Of a stretch of 64,000 nt of DNA, positions 34,106 through 42,929 are shown one piece after another; the stretch's first letter is position 1; each line of letters begins with the position of its first letter. Both the position numbers and the translations under genes were made by a program. The stretch comes from Paenibacillus sp. 32352 (lineage in GTDB: Bacteria > Bacillota > Bacilli > Paenibacillales > NBRC-103111), in contig NZ_MZNT01000007.1 in the NCBI RefSeq assembly GCF_002042965.1, positions 1 to 64,000 on the forward strand, given 5' to 3'. The notes beneath the pieces are model-generated. The model saw only the letters and a list, made by a program, of their open reading frames with translations, made no database searches and was not told the origin of the DNA.

Positions 34106-35026
34106 CTATCCCTGAGTTGGTTTCGCCTCTATAGGTGAGCCTGTAGTCTGTTTGGATATCGTATCGAAATACTCTACTACAACCTCACGAAATTCCTGAG
34201 CGGCACGTGAAATATACCGCCCCTTGTGCCATAATAAAGCAATTTCCCTTACCAATCCGCAATCCTCCACTTGGAGATAGTGGATGTCCTCCCGCGAATT
34301 CCTTACTGTGCTTGGCATGAAGGCAATACCAATTCCGGCTTCCACAAGAGTGCTCAGCCTCGCAGGCTCATTGCCTTCATATACATATTTGGGTTCGAAT
34401 CCAACCGATTGGCATACAGAGTCCACTAAATCGCGAGTACCGTGGCCCTCCTTTACACCGACAAACCATTCATCCTTTAATTCTTTCAAAGAAACGCTGC
34501 TTCGTTCTGCCAGCCGATGCCCCTTTGGAACAGCAATGAGTATGGGATCGTTGTACACCATTTGACATTCAATATCATCTTCTTGTATTGGAGGTGAGGA
34601 TAGACATAAATCAACCTCTCCTCGATGAAGAAGGGTAACCATTTCCTGTGTGGTCAGCATTTGAACATGAAATTGGATATGAGGCCGCCTTTTCCGAAAC
34701 TCTCGCAGGATCTGGGGCAGCGTGCCCGCAGTGGTTACCGCCAATTTGAGCGTGCCGTGCTCCGGGCTGGACAAATCGACAATTTCCTGTCTCCCCTGCT
34801 CCAATTCAAACAAAGCCCTTTCCGCACGGCGAAGGAAGCGGCTTCCGAATTCATTGAGACGCAGATTCCTTCCTGTTCGATCAAATAGCGGAGCTCCAAG
34901 ATCCTCTTCCAGGCGTTGAATCGTTTTACTCAGTGATGATTGCGTAACGTGCAGACTTCGTGCAGCCTCGGTCACATGCTCCAATCGGGCTACAGTAATA
35001 AAATATTGCAATTGAAGAAGTTCCAT
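34106..35026 (-). CDS. LysR family transcriptional regulator
   Basis: A 306-aa LysR-type protein: N-terminal winged HTH (about 1-60, LQYFITVARLEHVTEAARSLHVTQSSLSKTIQRLE) and a periplasmic-binding-like effector domain (about 90-290). It is divergent from the DHA2-type MFS gene 117 bp away and likely controls it. Effector unknown. Confidence 0.93.
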   Translation of the reverse strand: MELLQLQYFITVARLEHVTEAARSLHVTQSSLSKTIQRLEEDLGAPLFDRTGRNLRLNEFGSRFLRRAERALFELEQGRQEIVDLSSPEHGTLKLAVTTAGTLPQILREFRKRRPHIQFHVQMLTTQEMVTLLHRGEVDLCLSSPPIQEDDIECQMVYNDPILIAVPKGHRLAERSSVSLKELKDEWFVGVKEGHGTRDLVDSVCQSVGFEPKYVYEGNEPARLSTLVEAGIGIAFMPSTVRNSREDIHYLQVEDCGLVREIALLWHKGRYISRAAQEFREVVVEYFDTISKQTTGSPIEAKPTQG

Positions 35027-35142
35027 TTCCTTGCCCCCTAATTCATTCCCTCAAGTCAATGGAATCATAACATAAAATGCGTTGGAGTAAATAACTGATT
35101 TCATGTACGATAGCATTAAAACATTTTAGGGGGAGCTTAATA

Positions 35143-36525
35143 ATGAATGCCCGCAGTTGGTGGTTAATGATTTCTGTAGGACTTGGGATCCTGATGAACC
35201 CCTTAAATTCTTCCATGGTTTCGGTTGCTATTCCAAGGCTGCAAAATGTGTTTCAGCTCGACTTTACTACGGTTTCCTGGATCATATTTTCTTTCTACAT
35301 TGCGAGTGCCATTGCCCAACCCGTCATGGGAAAAGCTAGTGACTTATTCGGGCGCAAGAAGATATTTCTTACCGGGCTATTGATTGCCTTCGCCGCCTCC
35401 TTAGCAGCTCCCATATCTCCGAATTTTGGGTGGATCATCGTATTCCGTATTGTGCAATCCGTCGGAACCAGCATGATGGTAGCCGTGGGAATGGCTATTG
35501 TACGAATTCATATTACGGAGAAGCAAGCGACTGCGCTGTCCGTATTGTCCATATTCCTCTCCGGAGCAGCAGCCATTGGACCGTTTATTGGAGGGGTCTT
35601 GATTCACTGGTGGGATTGGCATGCAATCTTTTTCGTCAATATTCCGTTTGCGGCGGCGAGCTTTTTTTTGGCATGGAGGACGATTCCCGAGGACAGAGCT
35701 TCGGCACAGGTTGAAAGCAGCATGTCCTTTCGAAAATGGATGAGTATGATGGATGTATCAGGTATCGTCCTTTTCGCAGCGGGTCTGGTTGCCCTGCTCG
35801 TTGGATTATTATCAGCAAATTCCACAGGACATGTCTCATCGCTCAATATCGTTGTCGGATTGATCGGCCTTGTGCTGCTTTTAGCTTTTGTGCGACATGA
35901 GTTAAAGACGTCATCCCCTTTCATTCCTTTGCGTACTTTCGCCAAATATCCAGCGATAACTTGGGTCAACGTCGAATTCATGCTCGTTAACGTTCTGTTT
36001 TACTCGATCTTCTTCGGGCTTCCCTCCTACTTGCAGCTGGTTCGTCATGTCAGCGAATTCCATACCGGGATTCTGATGCTAAGTTTAGGCTTATGCTCGC
36101 TCGTTGTTTCCCCGTTCGCAGGACGATGGATTGATAAATCAGGTCCTCGACCGGCCTTACTAGTGTCCGCTATATTAATGACTTTGGGGTCCATATGGAT
36201 TGTGACCTTGAATCAAACTTCGCCGGTTATTAGCGTATGTCTGGCATTAGCTGCTTTCGGAATCAGTAACGGGTTGAACAACGTCGGCATGCAAGCGGCC
36301 TTGTTTCAAAGCTCGCCAAAGCCAATCATCGGTGTAGCCTCAGGATTGTTTAATACTTCAAGATATTTTGGAACCATTCTCTCCTCATTGTTGATAGGTA
36401 TCGTTATGGGAGGGAAGTTCAGCTTCGAGGGATTTCGATTGCTGGGGATCATCCTTACGATAGTTGCGTTGTCGTTGGTATTCATGAGCCTGCGCCGCCG
36501 GGGATCTGAGCAAGCAGCGGATTAG
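35143..36525 (+). CDS. MFS transporter, DHA2/EmrB-QacA type
   Basis: A 460-aa MFS protein with about 14 hydrophobic segments, the DHA2 layout of multidrug exporters. Motifs include LNSSMVSVAIPRLQ in helix 1, GKASDLFGRKKIFLTG (motif A) and SVGTSMMVAVGMAIV in helix 4-5. It follows GGGGGAG. It forms a divergent pair with the LysR regulator, the common arrangement for inducible efflux. Substrate unknown. Confidence 0.9.
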   Translation: MNARSWWLMISVGLGILMNPLNSSMVSVAIPRLQNVFQLDFTTVSWIIFSFYIASAIAQPVMGKASDLFGRKKIFLTGLLIAFAASLAAPISPNFGWIIVFRIVQSVGTSMMVAVGMAIVRIHITEKQATALSVLSIFLSGAAAIGPFIGGVLIHWWDWHAIFFVNIPFAAASFFLAWRTIPEDRASAQVESSMSFRKWMSMMDVSGIVLFAAGLVALLVGLLSANSTGHVSSLNIVVGLIGLVLLLAFVRHELKTSSPFIPLRTFAKYPAITWVNVEFMLVNVLFYSIFFGLPSYLQLVRHVSEFHTGILMLSLGLCSLVVSPFAGRWIDKSGPRPALLVSAILMTLGSIWIVTLNQTSPVISVCLALAAFGISNGLNNVGMQAALFQSSPKPIIGVASGLFNTSRYFGTILSSLLIGIVMGGKFSFEGFRLLGIILTIVALSLVFMSLRRRGSEQAAD

Positions 36526-36599
36526 TGTGATAACCCCGCATCGACAAATCGAATTTTTCGCATTCAGCGACCGCGGATTTCAATTATACTATGCTAAAA

Positions 36600-36628
36600 A
36601 CAAAAACCGCCTTATTTCTGGCGGTTTT
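36600..36628 (-). terminator. intrinsic terminator overlapping the methyltransferase stop codon
   Basis: AAACCGCC (36604-36611) pairs with GGCGGTTT (36620-36627), and the minus strand then runs TTTTTGTTTTT. The hairpin starts inside the last codons of the methyltransferase gene, whose stop is at 36612-36614. It ends the riboswitch-controlled transporter operon. Confidence 0.88.
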
Positions 36629-37313
36629 GATCAGATCTCCAATGGATTAAAGCAACATCGTGGATCATTCCATTCTTTCGCTTTATCGGAAAACGTTCAT
36701 ATGAATGTGAAATATTCAACTCATGCAAAATATCAGATAATGCATCCGCGCGTTCCTTTTCCGTCTCCTTGACTTGAAGCGGACCTGCAAAGGGCCTGCC
36801 GATAGACTGGATAAGAAAGACGTGCCGGCATGCAGTTTCGTGCATTTTCAACAGACTTGCCTTCATGTCCCGAATCCGGTAAAAGGCATTCGCACCAAAT
36901 ACGATGTCTGCCTTATGCTCGGTAGCCTCCTCCCATTTGCTGATAATCGCTTTTGGAAAGGAACCGATTCTCGTCGGCCAGCTGCTGCATAGTTCCTTGT
37001 ACATTGCCTTCGACGGTTCAATCAGGGTGATCTCACCGACATTAGGAGCAAGCAATTGCGTGAACCCGCCTGTTCCCGGCCCGATCTCAAGGAGATGGTC
37101 ATCCGGCGCAAGGTACTCATAAATAGTATTCATGATCGGCTCCGTATAGGGAGCTAACGGATTCCGCTCATCATAGGCGGGTGCGTTTTCGACCCAATAG
37201 CTCTCTTCCTCCGCGTCAATTCCCACCCGGCAGTCTTTGGCTGCCGCCTGCTCCCAGGCTTGAATCCAATATTCAGATGGCATTGCTGAAATAGTCGTAT
37301 TAATATGATTCAT
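36612..37313 (-). CDS. class I SAM-dependent methyltransferase
   Basis: A 233-aa methyltransferase with the SAM-binding loop LLEIGPGTGGFTQLL (about 94-108), the acidic residue at the end of strand 2 (LIEPS) and a post-IV region ADIVFGANAFYRI. The acceptor is unknown. It is the last gene of a cobalamin-riboswitch-controlled operon, 13 bp after an ABC ATPase gene and after AAAGGAG, which suggests a substrate linked to the imported compound, such as a corrinoid precursor or metallophore. That link is inferred from the operon only. Confidence 0.85.
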   Translation of the reverse strand: MNHINTTISAMPSEYWIQAWEQAAAKDCRVGIDAEEESYWVENAPAYDERNPLAPYTEPIMNTIYEYLAPDDHLLEIGPGTGGFTQLLAPNVGEITLIEPSKAMYKELCSSWPTRIGSFPKAIISKWEEATEHKADIVFGANAFYRIRDMKASLLKMHETACRHVFLIQSIGRPFAGPLQVKETEKERADALSDILHELNISHSYERFPIKRKNGMIHDVALIHWRSDQNRQK

Positions 37314-37326
37314 TCGCTGATCTCCT

Positions 37327-38112
37327 TTACGTCATGGAATAGGAAGAGAAGGCTCTAAACGCCTCTGTTAACTGTTGAGTGTAAGGATGCTCGGGCTGCT
37401 CCCATATAGCGGCGCTGTCTCCGAGCTCTACTAAGCATCCCTGATGCATCACCGCAATTCGACTGCAAGTATGGCGAACGAGGTCCAAATCATGGGAGAT
37501 AAACAAGTAAGACATTTGATACTGCTTTTGAATATGCTGCAGCAGTTCTACGACCTGCGCCTGAACAGAGACATCCAGCATCGAAGTGGGCTCATCCAGG
37601 ATTAAGAGCTTGGGCTCCAGGGTCAAAGCTCTGGCAATAACGACCCGCTGGATCTGTCCTCCGCTGATCTGATGGGGATACCTGTACAGAAGATCACGAT
37701 GAAGTCCAACTAACTCCATCAGCTCAAGGACCTTAGCCACGCCTTCTTCTTTATCCATCAAGCGATGCAATGTAATCGGCTCCAGCATGCTTTGAATAAT
37801 CATTTGACGCGGATTTAATGCGGAGTCCGGATGCTGGAATAAGATCTGCATTTGCCTGCGAAGCGGCTGCATTTGCTTCATCGTGTAATACGTAATATCG
37901 ACGCCATTAAAAATAATGCTTCCCCCTGGATCGCAAGGAAGAAGCTTTAGTATGAGTCGGGATAATGTTGATTTGCCGCAGCCGCTCTCTCCTATTAAGC
38001 CCAAGGTCTCGCCAGACTCTATGTTCAACGAGATATTTTGAACCGCCCTATAACTGTGTTTATGTAGCCAGCCGGTTTGAAAGGTTTTGTTCAGGTTGGC
38101 GACTCGGATCAT
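37327..38112 (-). CDS. ABC transporter ATP-binding protein, NikE/DppF-like
   Basis: A 261-aa ATPase with Walker A GESGCGKST, signature QISGGQIQRVVIARA and Walker B LLILDEPTSMLD, of the nickel/dipeptide importer class. It overlaps the partner ATPase gene by 53 bp. Part of a five-gene transporter set; see the binding protein entry for substrate arguments. Confidence 0.9.
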   Translation of the reverse strand: MIRVANLNKTFQTGWLHKHSYRAVQNISLNIESGETLGLIGESGCGKSTLSRLILKLLPCDPGGSIIFNGVDITYYTMKQMQPLRRQMQILFQHPDSALNPRQMIIQSMLEPITLHRLMDKEEGVAKVLELMELVGLHRDLLYRYPHQISGGQIQRVVIARALTLEPKLLILDEPTSMLDVSVQAQVVELLQHIQKQYQMSYLFISHDLDLVRHTCSRIAVMHQGCLVELGDSAAIWEQPEHPYTQQLTEAFRAFSSYSMT

Positions 38113-39094
38113 AGAGAAAACACCTCACTTTGCTTACTTCTGCTTGTTCTGTGCCTGTACAGCTGCCCGGGATTGTGACTGTGGACAACGAATACAATTC
38201 AGGCATTTCCATGCTGCACTCATGCTTTCTATGCTTGCAACGGCTATAGAACGAACAGCCAGTGCTTGTCTCAGAGACTCCCATGCTTGTACCTGGAATA
38301 GGCACCATCCCCCGGCCGGGAATCGATCCGAGTAGCCCTTGAGTATAGGGGTGCTTCGGGTTGCGGAATAGCTCCTTAGCGTCGCCCTGCTCTACTATTT
38401 GGCCTGCATACATAACGCCGATCCTATCGCATAACGATTCCGCTATATGCAGATCATGCGTGATGACGAGCATTCCCGCACCCGTTTGTTGAGCGACTGT
38501 CCTCATCATTTCCACTGTTTGATATCTGACCATGGCGTCCAAGCCTTTGGTAGGTTCATCCGCAATAATAAGGGATGGATGACCGCACATGCCGATGGCA
38601 GCAAGAACCCGCTGCTTCATTCCACCGCTAAGCTGAAAAGGGTAGCTTCCCATTTTACGCTCCGGTTCCGGCATTTGCAAACGCGACAAGAGCTGTACAG
38701 CATCCATATGGAGCTGTTTTCTTCTTTTATTTGTCCGGTGTCTGACCATGGCTTCTTTCAGCTGATATCCGATGGTCAGAACGGGATTCAAGGAGGTCGC
38801 CGGATTTTGCGGGATCAGCGCGATCTCACTGCCTCTCCATTTGCGCAAGCTTCTTGGATCCAGCTTCAGTACATCCTGTCCTTTAAACATAATGGATCCT
38901 GTTACTTGTGCGGTGTCGGGAAGAAGACCGGGAATGCTAAGGCCCAGAACCGATTTCCCGCTGCCGGTTTCACCGATCAATCCCCAGATTTGTCCTTGAT
39001 GCAGATCAAGGGAAACCCCCTTCACGGCATGAACCATCCCTTCTTTCGTCCGAAAGGATGCTGTCACATTCTGAATTTGAAGTAGCGGGGCCAT
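38060..39094 (-). CDS. ABC transporter ATP-binding protein, NikD/DppD-like
   Basis: A 344-aa ATPase with Walker A GETGSGKSV, signature QLSGGMKQRVLAAIG and Walker B SLIIADEPTKGLD. The C-terminal 80 residues have the cysteine-containing oligopeptide-type extension (CSFYSRCKHRKHEC), which in this subfamily can hold an iron-sulfur cluster or stabilise the dimer. It is preceded by GGAAGG and overlaps the next ATPase gene. Confidence 0.9.
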   Translation of the reverse strand: MAPLLQIQNVTASFRTKEGMVHAVKGVSLDLHQGQIWGLIGETGSGKSVLGLSIPGLLPDTAQVTGSIMFKGQDVLKLDPRSLRKWRGSEIALIPQNPATSLNPVLTIGYQLKEAMVRHRTNKRRKQLHMDAVQLLSRLQMPEPERKMGSYPFQLSGGMKQRVLAAIGMCGHPSLIIADEPTKGLDAMVRYQTVEMMRTVAQQTGAGMLVITHDLHIAESLCDRIGVMYAGQIVEQGDAKELFRNPKHPYTQGLLGSIPGRGMVPIPGTSMGVSETSTGCSFYSRCKHRKHECSMEMPELYSLSTVTIPGSCTGTEQAEVSKVRCFLYDPSRQPEQNLSNRLAT

Positions 39095-39114
39095 GATTCA
39101 CCACTTCCTTCCAT

Positions 39115-39981
39115 TTAAAGTAACGATCTTTCCTGAGACGATTTGGTATCGAGCTTGTCTCTAAGATGATCCCCTATCCAATTGATGCATAATGACACGA
39201 CTGCAATACAAAGTCCGGGTGCCAGCATGAGGTGGGCATAGCTTCGAAAGTACGGCCTTGCATCATTCACCATAACGCCCCAATCGGCTGCGGGAGGCTG
39301 GAGCCCCAGACCGAGAAAGCTTAGAGAAGCGATAGATAAGATAACCCGGCCTATCCGAATCGTAAATAATACGAGTAACGGCCCTATCATATTAGGAATG
39401 ATGTGACGGACGATGATATAGTGATGTCCAGCTCCTAAAGCACGAATGCCTTCGACATAAGACTCCTCGCGAATCTTCATGACTTCCCCACGGACCACCC
39501 GGGAGAACTCCGGCCACGAGGTTACGATAAGGGAAATAAACAGGCTCTTAATCCCCGGCCCTAGGGTCCCTGCTATAGCCAGCATGAAAGCAAGCCCCGG
39601 CAAGCCTTGAAAAATGCTCACGATGCCCTGAATGAGATCATCGATCCATCCTCCCCAATAGCCCCCTATCGTTCCAATGATAAGTCCCAACGCCATGGTG
39701 ACAGCCGTTACCGCGATGGCAAGCAGTATGGATACCCTTCCTCCATAAAGAAGCCTGCTGAACACATCTCTGCCCAATGTATCCGTCCCCAGGATATGCT
39801 CGGGTGAAAGAGGTGCCAGCCGTTCTGACATATTCACCTGATTGGGGTCATACGGTGCGATCCACGGCGCCAAGAAGCTGCATAAAAGGATAAATAAAAG
39901 CACTGAGCACGCGAGTCCGGCAGACCCCTTCAGCATCACCCTTTGGCCTCGTAGCCTGATAGAGGCAAACTTCAGCTTCAT
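39115..39981 (-). CDS. ABC transporter permease, NikC/DppC-like
   Basis: A 288-aa permease with about six hydrophobic segments, the PYDPNQVNMSERLAP motif before LGTDTLGRDVFSRLLYG and the EAA loop (RALGAGHHYIIVRHIIP). It overlaps the NikB-like gene by 4 bp, with GGAGG 9 nt before its ATG. It completes the membrane channel with that protein. Confidence 0.9.
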   Translation of the reverse strand: MKLKFASIRLRGQRVMLKGSAGLACSVLLFILLCSFLAPWIAPYDPNQVNMSERLAPLSPEHILGTDTLGRDVFSRLLYGGRVSILLAIAVTAVTMALGLIIGTIGGYWGGWIDDLIQGIVSIFQGLPGLAFMLAIAGTLGPGIKSLFISLIVTSWPEFSRVVRGEVMKIREESYVEGIRALGAGHHYIIVRHIIPNMIGPLLVLFTIRIGRVILSIASLSFLGLGLQPPAADWGVMVNDARPYFRSYAHLMLAPGLCIAVVSLCINWIGDHLRDKLDTKSSQERSLL

Positions 39982-40919
39982 TGAAGCTTCCCTCCCAATC
40001 TCATTTGCGGATGAATGACAAGGTAAGACATATCGACTAGCAGATTAAAAGCCACATAAACAAGACCTGTAAATACGACATACCCTTGAATAACGGGATA
40101 GTCCCTGCGAAATATTCCATCCATAGCAAACCTTCCAATACCCGGTATGGCAAAAATCACTTCCACTATGACCGATCCGCCAAGAATAGCTCCGAAGTAT
40201 GATCCGATGACGGTAATAAGCGGAATCATCGCATTTCGCAAAGCATGAATGATCAATATGCGTGTGTCGTGCAGACCTTTGGCTTTGGCTGTTACCATAT
40301 ATGCCTGATTCCATACCTCAAGCAGTGCCGCTCTGGTTAAGCGCATCAGGACTGCACTCGTTCCGGCTGCCAATACGATGGCAGGCATAATGAGATGCTT
40401 AAAGGTTCCGTAGCCGCTGGTAGGCAGCCAGTGAAGCTTTTCGGAGAATACGGTAATCATCAGAATAGCCAGCCAGAAGCCTGGGATTGAAACCAGGGAT
40501 AAAGCCAATATTCGCGCCGTATGGTCAAAAGATGTGTTTTTCTTCATGGCCATGAGCATTCCCAATGGGATTCCAGTGCCTACTGCGATGACCAAGGCCA
40601 TCCCCGAAACACTCAATGTTACAGGAAGCCGGCGCAGCAGCTCTCCGCTTACGGATTCCTTCGTCATATAAGAAATTCCAAGATCCCCATGACTCGCTTT
40701 CCACAGCCAATGAGCATATTGGACGATCATCGGATCATTCAATCCAAGCTCTGCCCTTTTCGCCTCAATTTCTTGCTCTGTCGGCTCCTTAATCCCATTC
40801 ATGCTTAAAGCTTCGACCGCAGGATCTCCGGGCGAAGCTACACTTAGTGCAAAAGCTATAAAAGAAATACCCATAATGACCGGAATGGCTGCTGCTATCC
40901 GTCTAATGAAATACATCAT
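39978..40919 (-). CDS. ABC transporter permease, NikB/DppB-like
   Basis: A permease of about 313 aa beginning MMYFIRRIAAAIPVIMGISF with SPGDPAVEAL in the outer loop, six hydrophobic segments and LGGSVIVEVIFAIPGIG near the end. The ATG at 40919 starts one base after the stop codon of the binding-protein gene, so it is probably translationally coupled; no strong ribosome binding site is seen. An in-frame extension of 27 codons upstream runs into that gene and is rejected. Confidence 0.88.
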   Translation of the reverse strand: MMYFIRRIAAAIPVIMGISFIAFALSVASPGDPAVEALSMNGIKEPTEQEIEAKRAELGLNDPMIVQYAHWLWKASHGDLGISYMTKESVSGELLRRLPVTLSVSGMALVIAVGTGIPLGMLMAMKKNTSFDHTARILALSLVSIPGFWLAILMITVFSEKLHWLPTSGYGTFKHLIMPAIVLAAGTSAVLMRLTRAALLEVWNQAYMVTAKAKGLHDTRILIIHALRNAMIPLITVIGSYFGAILGGSVIVEVIFAIPGIGRFAMDGIFRRDYPVIQGYVVFTGLVYVAFNLLVDMSYLVIHPQMRLGGKLQ

Positions 40920-40920
40920 G

Positions 40921-42516
40921 TTACGATACCCATTTGAGCTCGGGAAGCGTAGTTCCGTAAATCGTTGCCTTATAACCGGTAATTTTCTTGTTGTAAGCAA
41001 TCAAGCTCGCATCGTTGAACAAAGGAATCGTCGGCAAATCGGATGCCGCTATCGTTTGAAGCTCATTATAAATGCCTTTGCGCTCGTCCATGCTCAAGGT
41101 GGCTTTTGCTTGATTCAGCAGCTGGTCCACTCTGTCGTTTTTGTAGCCAAGGCTGTAGCTTTTATTGCTGGAGCCTGTGCTGGATAAATAGTTGGTGAAT
41201 AACGTATACGGGTCTCCGTTCGGAAGACCTTGCGTAGCCAATGCCAGGTCATAATCTCCTTTGGCCTGGGCATCTTTAAAGGCGGCCCCATCCAGAATGC
41301 GGATATTCACATCCAGCTGCAATTCCTTCAGCACGGATTGGAATAGCTCTGCTTGCGCCTTATAAGGATAACGGTCCAAGCCGTAAGTCGGCACGATCAA
41401 CTCGATGCTTTTTCTTTGATTGCCCAGTACTTCAGCTGCCAATTTCTTGGCCTCTTCTGGCCGATAGTCCAACGGGATATCCTTATAAAACGGCGAGGTA
41501 TTGCTCAGAAAATTAACCGTTGCCGCAGGATAACCCAAGTAGAGCTCCTTCACTAATTGCTGGCGGTCTATCATCATGCTAACGGCTTGACGCATTTTGG
41601 GGATGTCAAAAGGCGCTTTTTTTCCATTCGGATGAAGATAGTGAGAGATGGTTGATTTTGTAGCCGAAAGTTCGAATTGCGAATCCTTCAACAGTTCTTT
41701 GGCCAGAGTCGGAGGAATAGCACCGAGGTCCATAACTCCCATAATCTCCCCTGATTTCAAAGCAGCAAGTCTGGTATCAGGATCCGGAATGACGCGAACA
41801 CGTATCCGTTGGCTGGCAGCCTTCTGACCATAATAGCCGTCGAAAGCTTCGAGCAGCGCAAATTGGTCCTTCTTATGTTCGATCAGCTTGAAAGGGCCCG
41901 TACCTTGGGGAAGGCCGTTAAAATCGCCTTTCTCGTTAAAATTTTTAGGGCTGTAGATCGGGCTTGAGAAATTCACCATCGAATACAGTAAAGTCGGCTG
42001 TGGATTCTCGAAGACGAGCTTGAAGGACATATCGTCGACCTTGACGACATCCTTTAACCCAGGATAAGAGCTTTTGATATCCAGAGTATAGAACGGCGAG
42101 CTCTTGGGACTTACTCGCTTGTAGCGGTTAAAGTTAGCGATGACCGCATCAGCATTCAGCTTCTCTCCATCATGAAACTGAACATTCTCCCGCAGCTGAA
42201 AGGTCCATTCCTTGCCGTCCTCGGACATCTTCCAAGACTTTGCCAGCTTGGGGGCAGGCTGTCCATCCTCGGAGGCTGCAATTAACGGCTCCCAAACATA
42301 AAGAATTGTACTTGTGTAGTAGGCATCCTGAGGACCCGGAGCCAGATCGCGAGGAGCGGCCAGCACGACCTCTTCCGGATGTACGCTGCCGGAGGAAGCA
42401 GATGAATTAGCCTGAGGCTGCGCAGACGGACTGCACCCGGCCAATGTAAGCAGTACGCAAAGCGTCAACAGGATAAGCTGAAGTGCCATTTTGCTCCGTA
42501 AAAATGAAGGATGCAT
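40921..42516 (-). CDS. ABC transporter substrate-binding lipoprotein, NikA-family, cobalamin-riboswitch controlled
   Basis: A family 5 solute-binding lipoprotein of about 531 aa with signal peptide and lipobox LLTLAGC. The body has LAKSWKMSEDGKEWTFQLRE and the late GDPYTLFTNYL segment of peptide/nickel-binding proteins. The ATG at 42516 follows AGAGGA; 16 codons upstream stay open. A cobalamin riboswitch with terminator sits directly upstream, so uptake is switched on when cobalamin is scarce. Plausible cargo: cobalt or nickel chelates, or corrinoid precursors; a peptide is less likely given the control. Cargo is inference. Confidence 0.87.
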   Translation of the reverse strand: MHPSFLRSKMALQLILLTLCVLLTLAGCSPSAQPQANSSASSGSVHPEEVVLAAPRDLAPGPQDAYYTSTILYVWEPLIAASEDGQPAPKLAKSWKMSEDGKEWTFQLRENVQFHDGEKLNADAVIANFNRYKRVSPKSSPFYTLDIKSSYPGLKDVVKVDDMSFKLVFENPQPTLLYSMVNFSSPIYSPKNFNEKGDFNGLPQGTGPFKLIEHKKDQFALLEAFDGYYGQKAASQRIRVRVIPDPDTRLAALKSGEIMGVMDLGAIPPTLAKELLKDSQFELSATKSTISHYLHPNGKKAPFDIPKMRQAVSMMIDRQQLVKELYLGYPAATVNFLSNTSPFYKDIPLDYRPEEAKKLAAEVLGNQRKSIELIVPTYGLDRYPYKAQAELFQSVLKELQLDVNIRILDGAAFKDAQAKGDYDLALATQGLPNGDPYTLFTNYLSSTGSSNKSYSLGYKNDRVDQLLNQAKATLSMDERKGIYNELQTIAASDLPTIPLFNDASLIAYNKKITGYKATIYGTTLPELKWVS

Positions 42517-42552
42517 AATTATCAATTCCTCTTTCTTTCTAAAAATGAAATA

Positions 42553-42599
42553 CAAAAAAGACATCTTTACCCAGACGTGAAGCTAGAAAGGTAAAGATG
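42553..42599 (-). terminator. expression-platform terminator of the transporter riboswitch
   Basis: CATCTTTACC (42562-42571) pairs perfectly with GGTAAAGATG (42590-42599) and the minus strand continues TCTTTTTTG. Lying between the cobalamin aptamer and the binding-protein gene, it should terminate transcription when cobalamin is bound. Confidence 0.88.
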
Positions 42600-42671
42600 C
42601 CCCGGTTGTTGAGGAACAAACGACAAGCCGTCTTTAACACTTCCCTATCAGCCGTAGGTAAAAGCAGTGCT

Positions 42672-42845
42672 GTCAGAACAGGCAGGTCTCCTGGCTCTGG
42701 ACTCCTCATCATCAGCAGCCTTCCCGGTCTATGGCTAGACCAGTGGCACCGTTGCTGTGACTCCTCCATTACAGTGGCGGGACCGCGTCGGTATTGCACC
42801 GAACTTCCCTATTAAGCTTTAGCATCTGCTAAAGCACCTTGTTCC
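42672..42845 (-). ncRNA. cobalamin riboswitch (transporter operon)
   Basis: The minus strand carries all main conserved pieces of a cobalamin aptamer in order: AAGGTGC at the 5' end, GGGAAGTTCGGTGC, GCGGTCCCGCCACTGTAA, GAGTCACAGCAACGGTGCC, a CCACTGG stem-loop and the B12 box AGCCAGGAGACCTGCC (42681-42696). It is followed by an intrinsic terminator and then the ABC transporter gene, so control is by transcription attenuation, off when adenosylcobalamin or another cobalamin is abundant. Confidence 0.95.
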
Positions 42846-42929
42846 CCTTATATGCAATTTGTATGAAGCTTATCTGATCATATAGGATAATTCGATTTTG
42901 GGCAAGCGTGAAGCATCCATCATAAAGCA

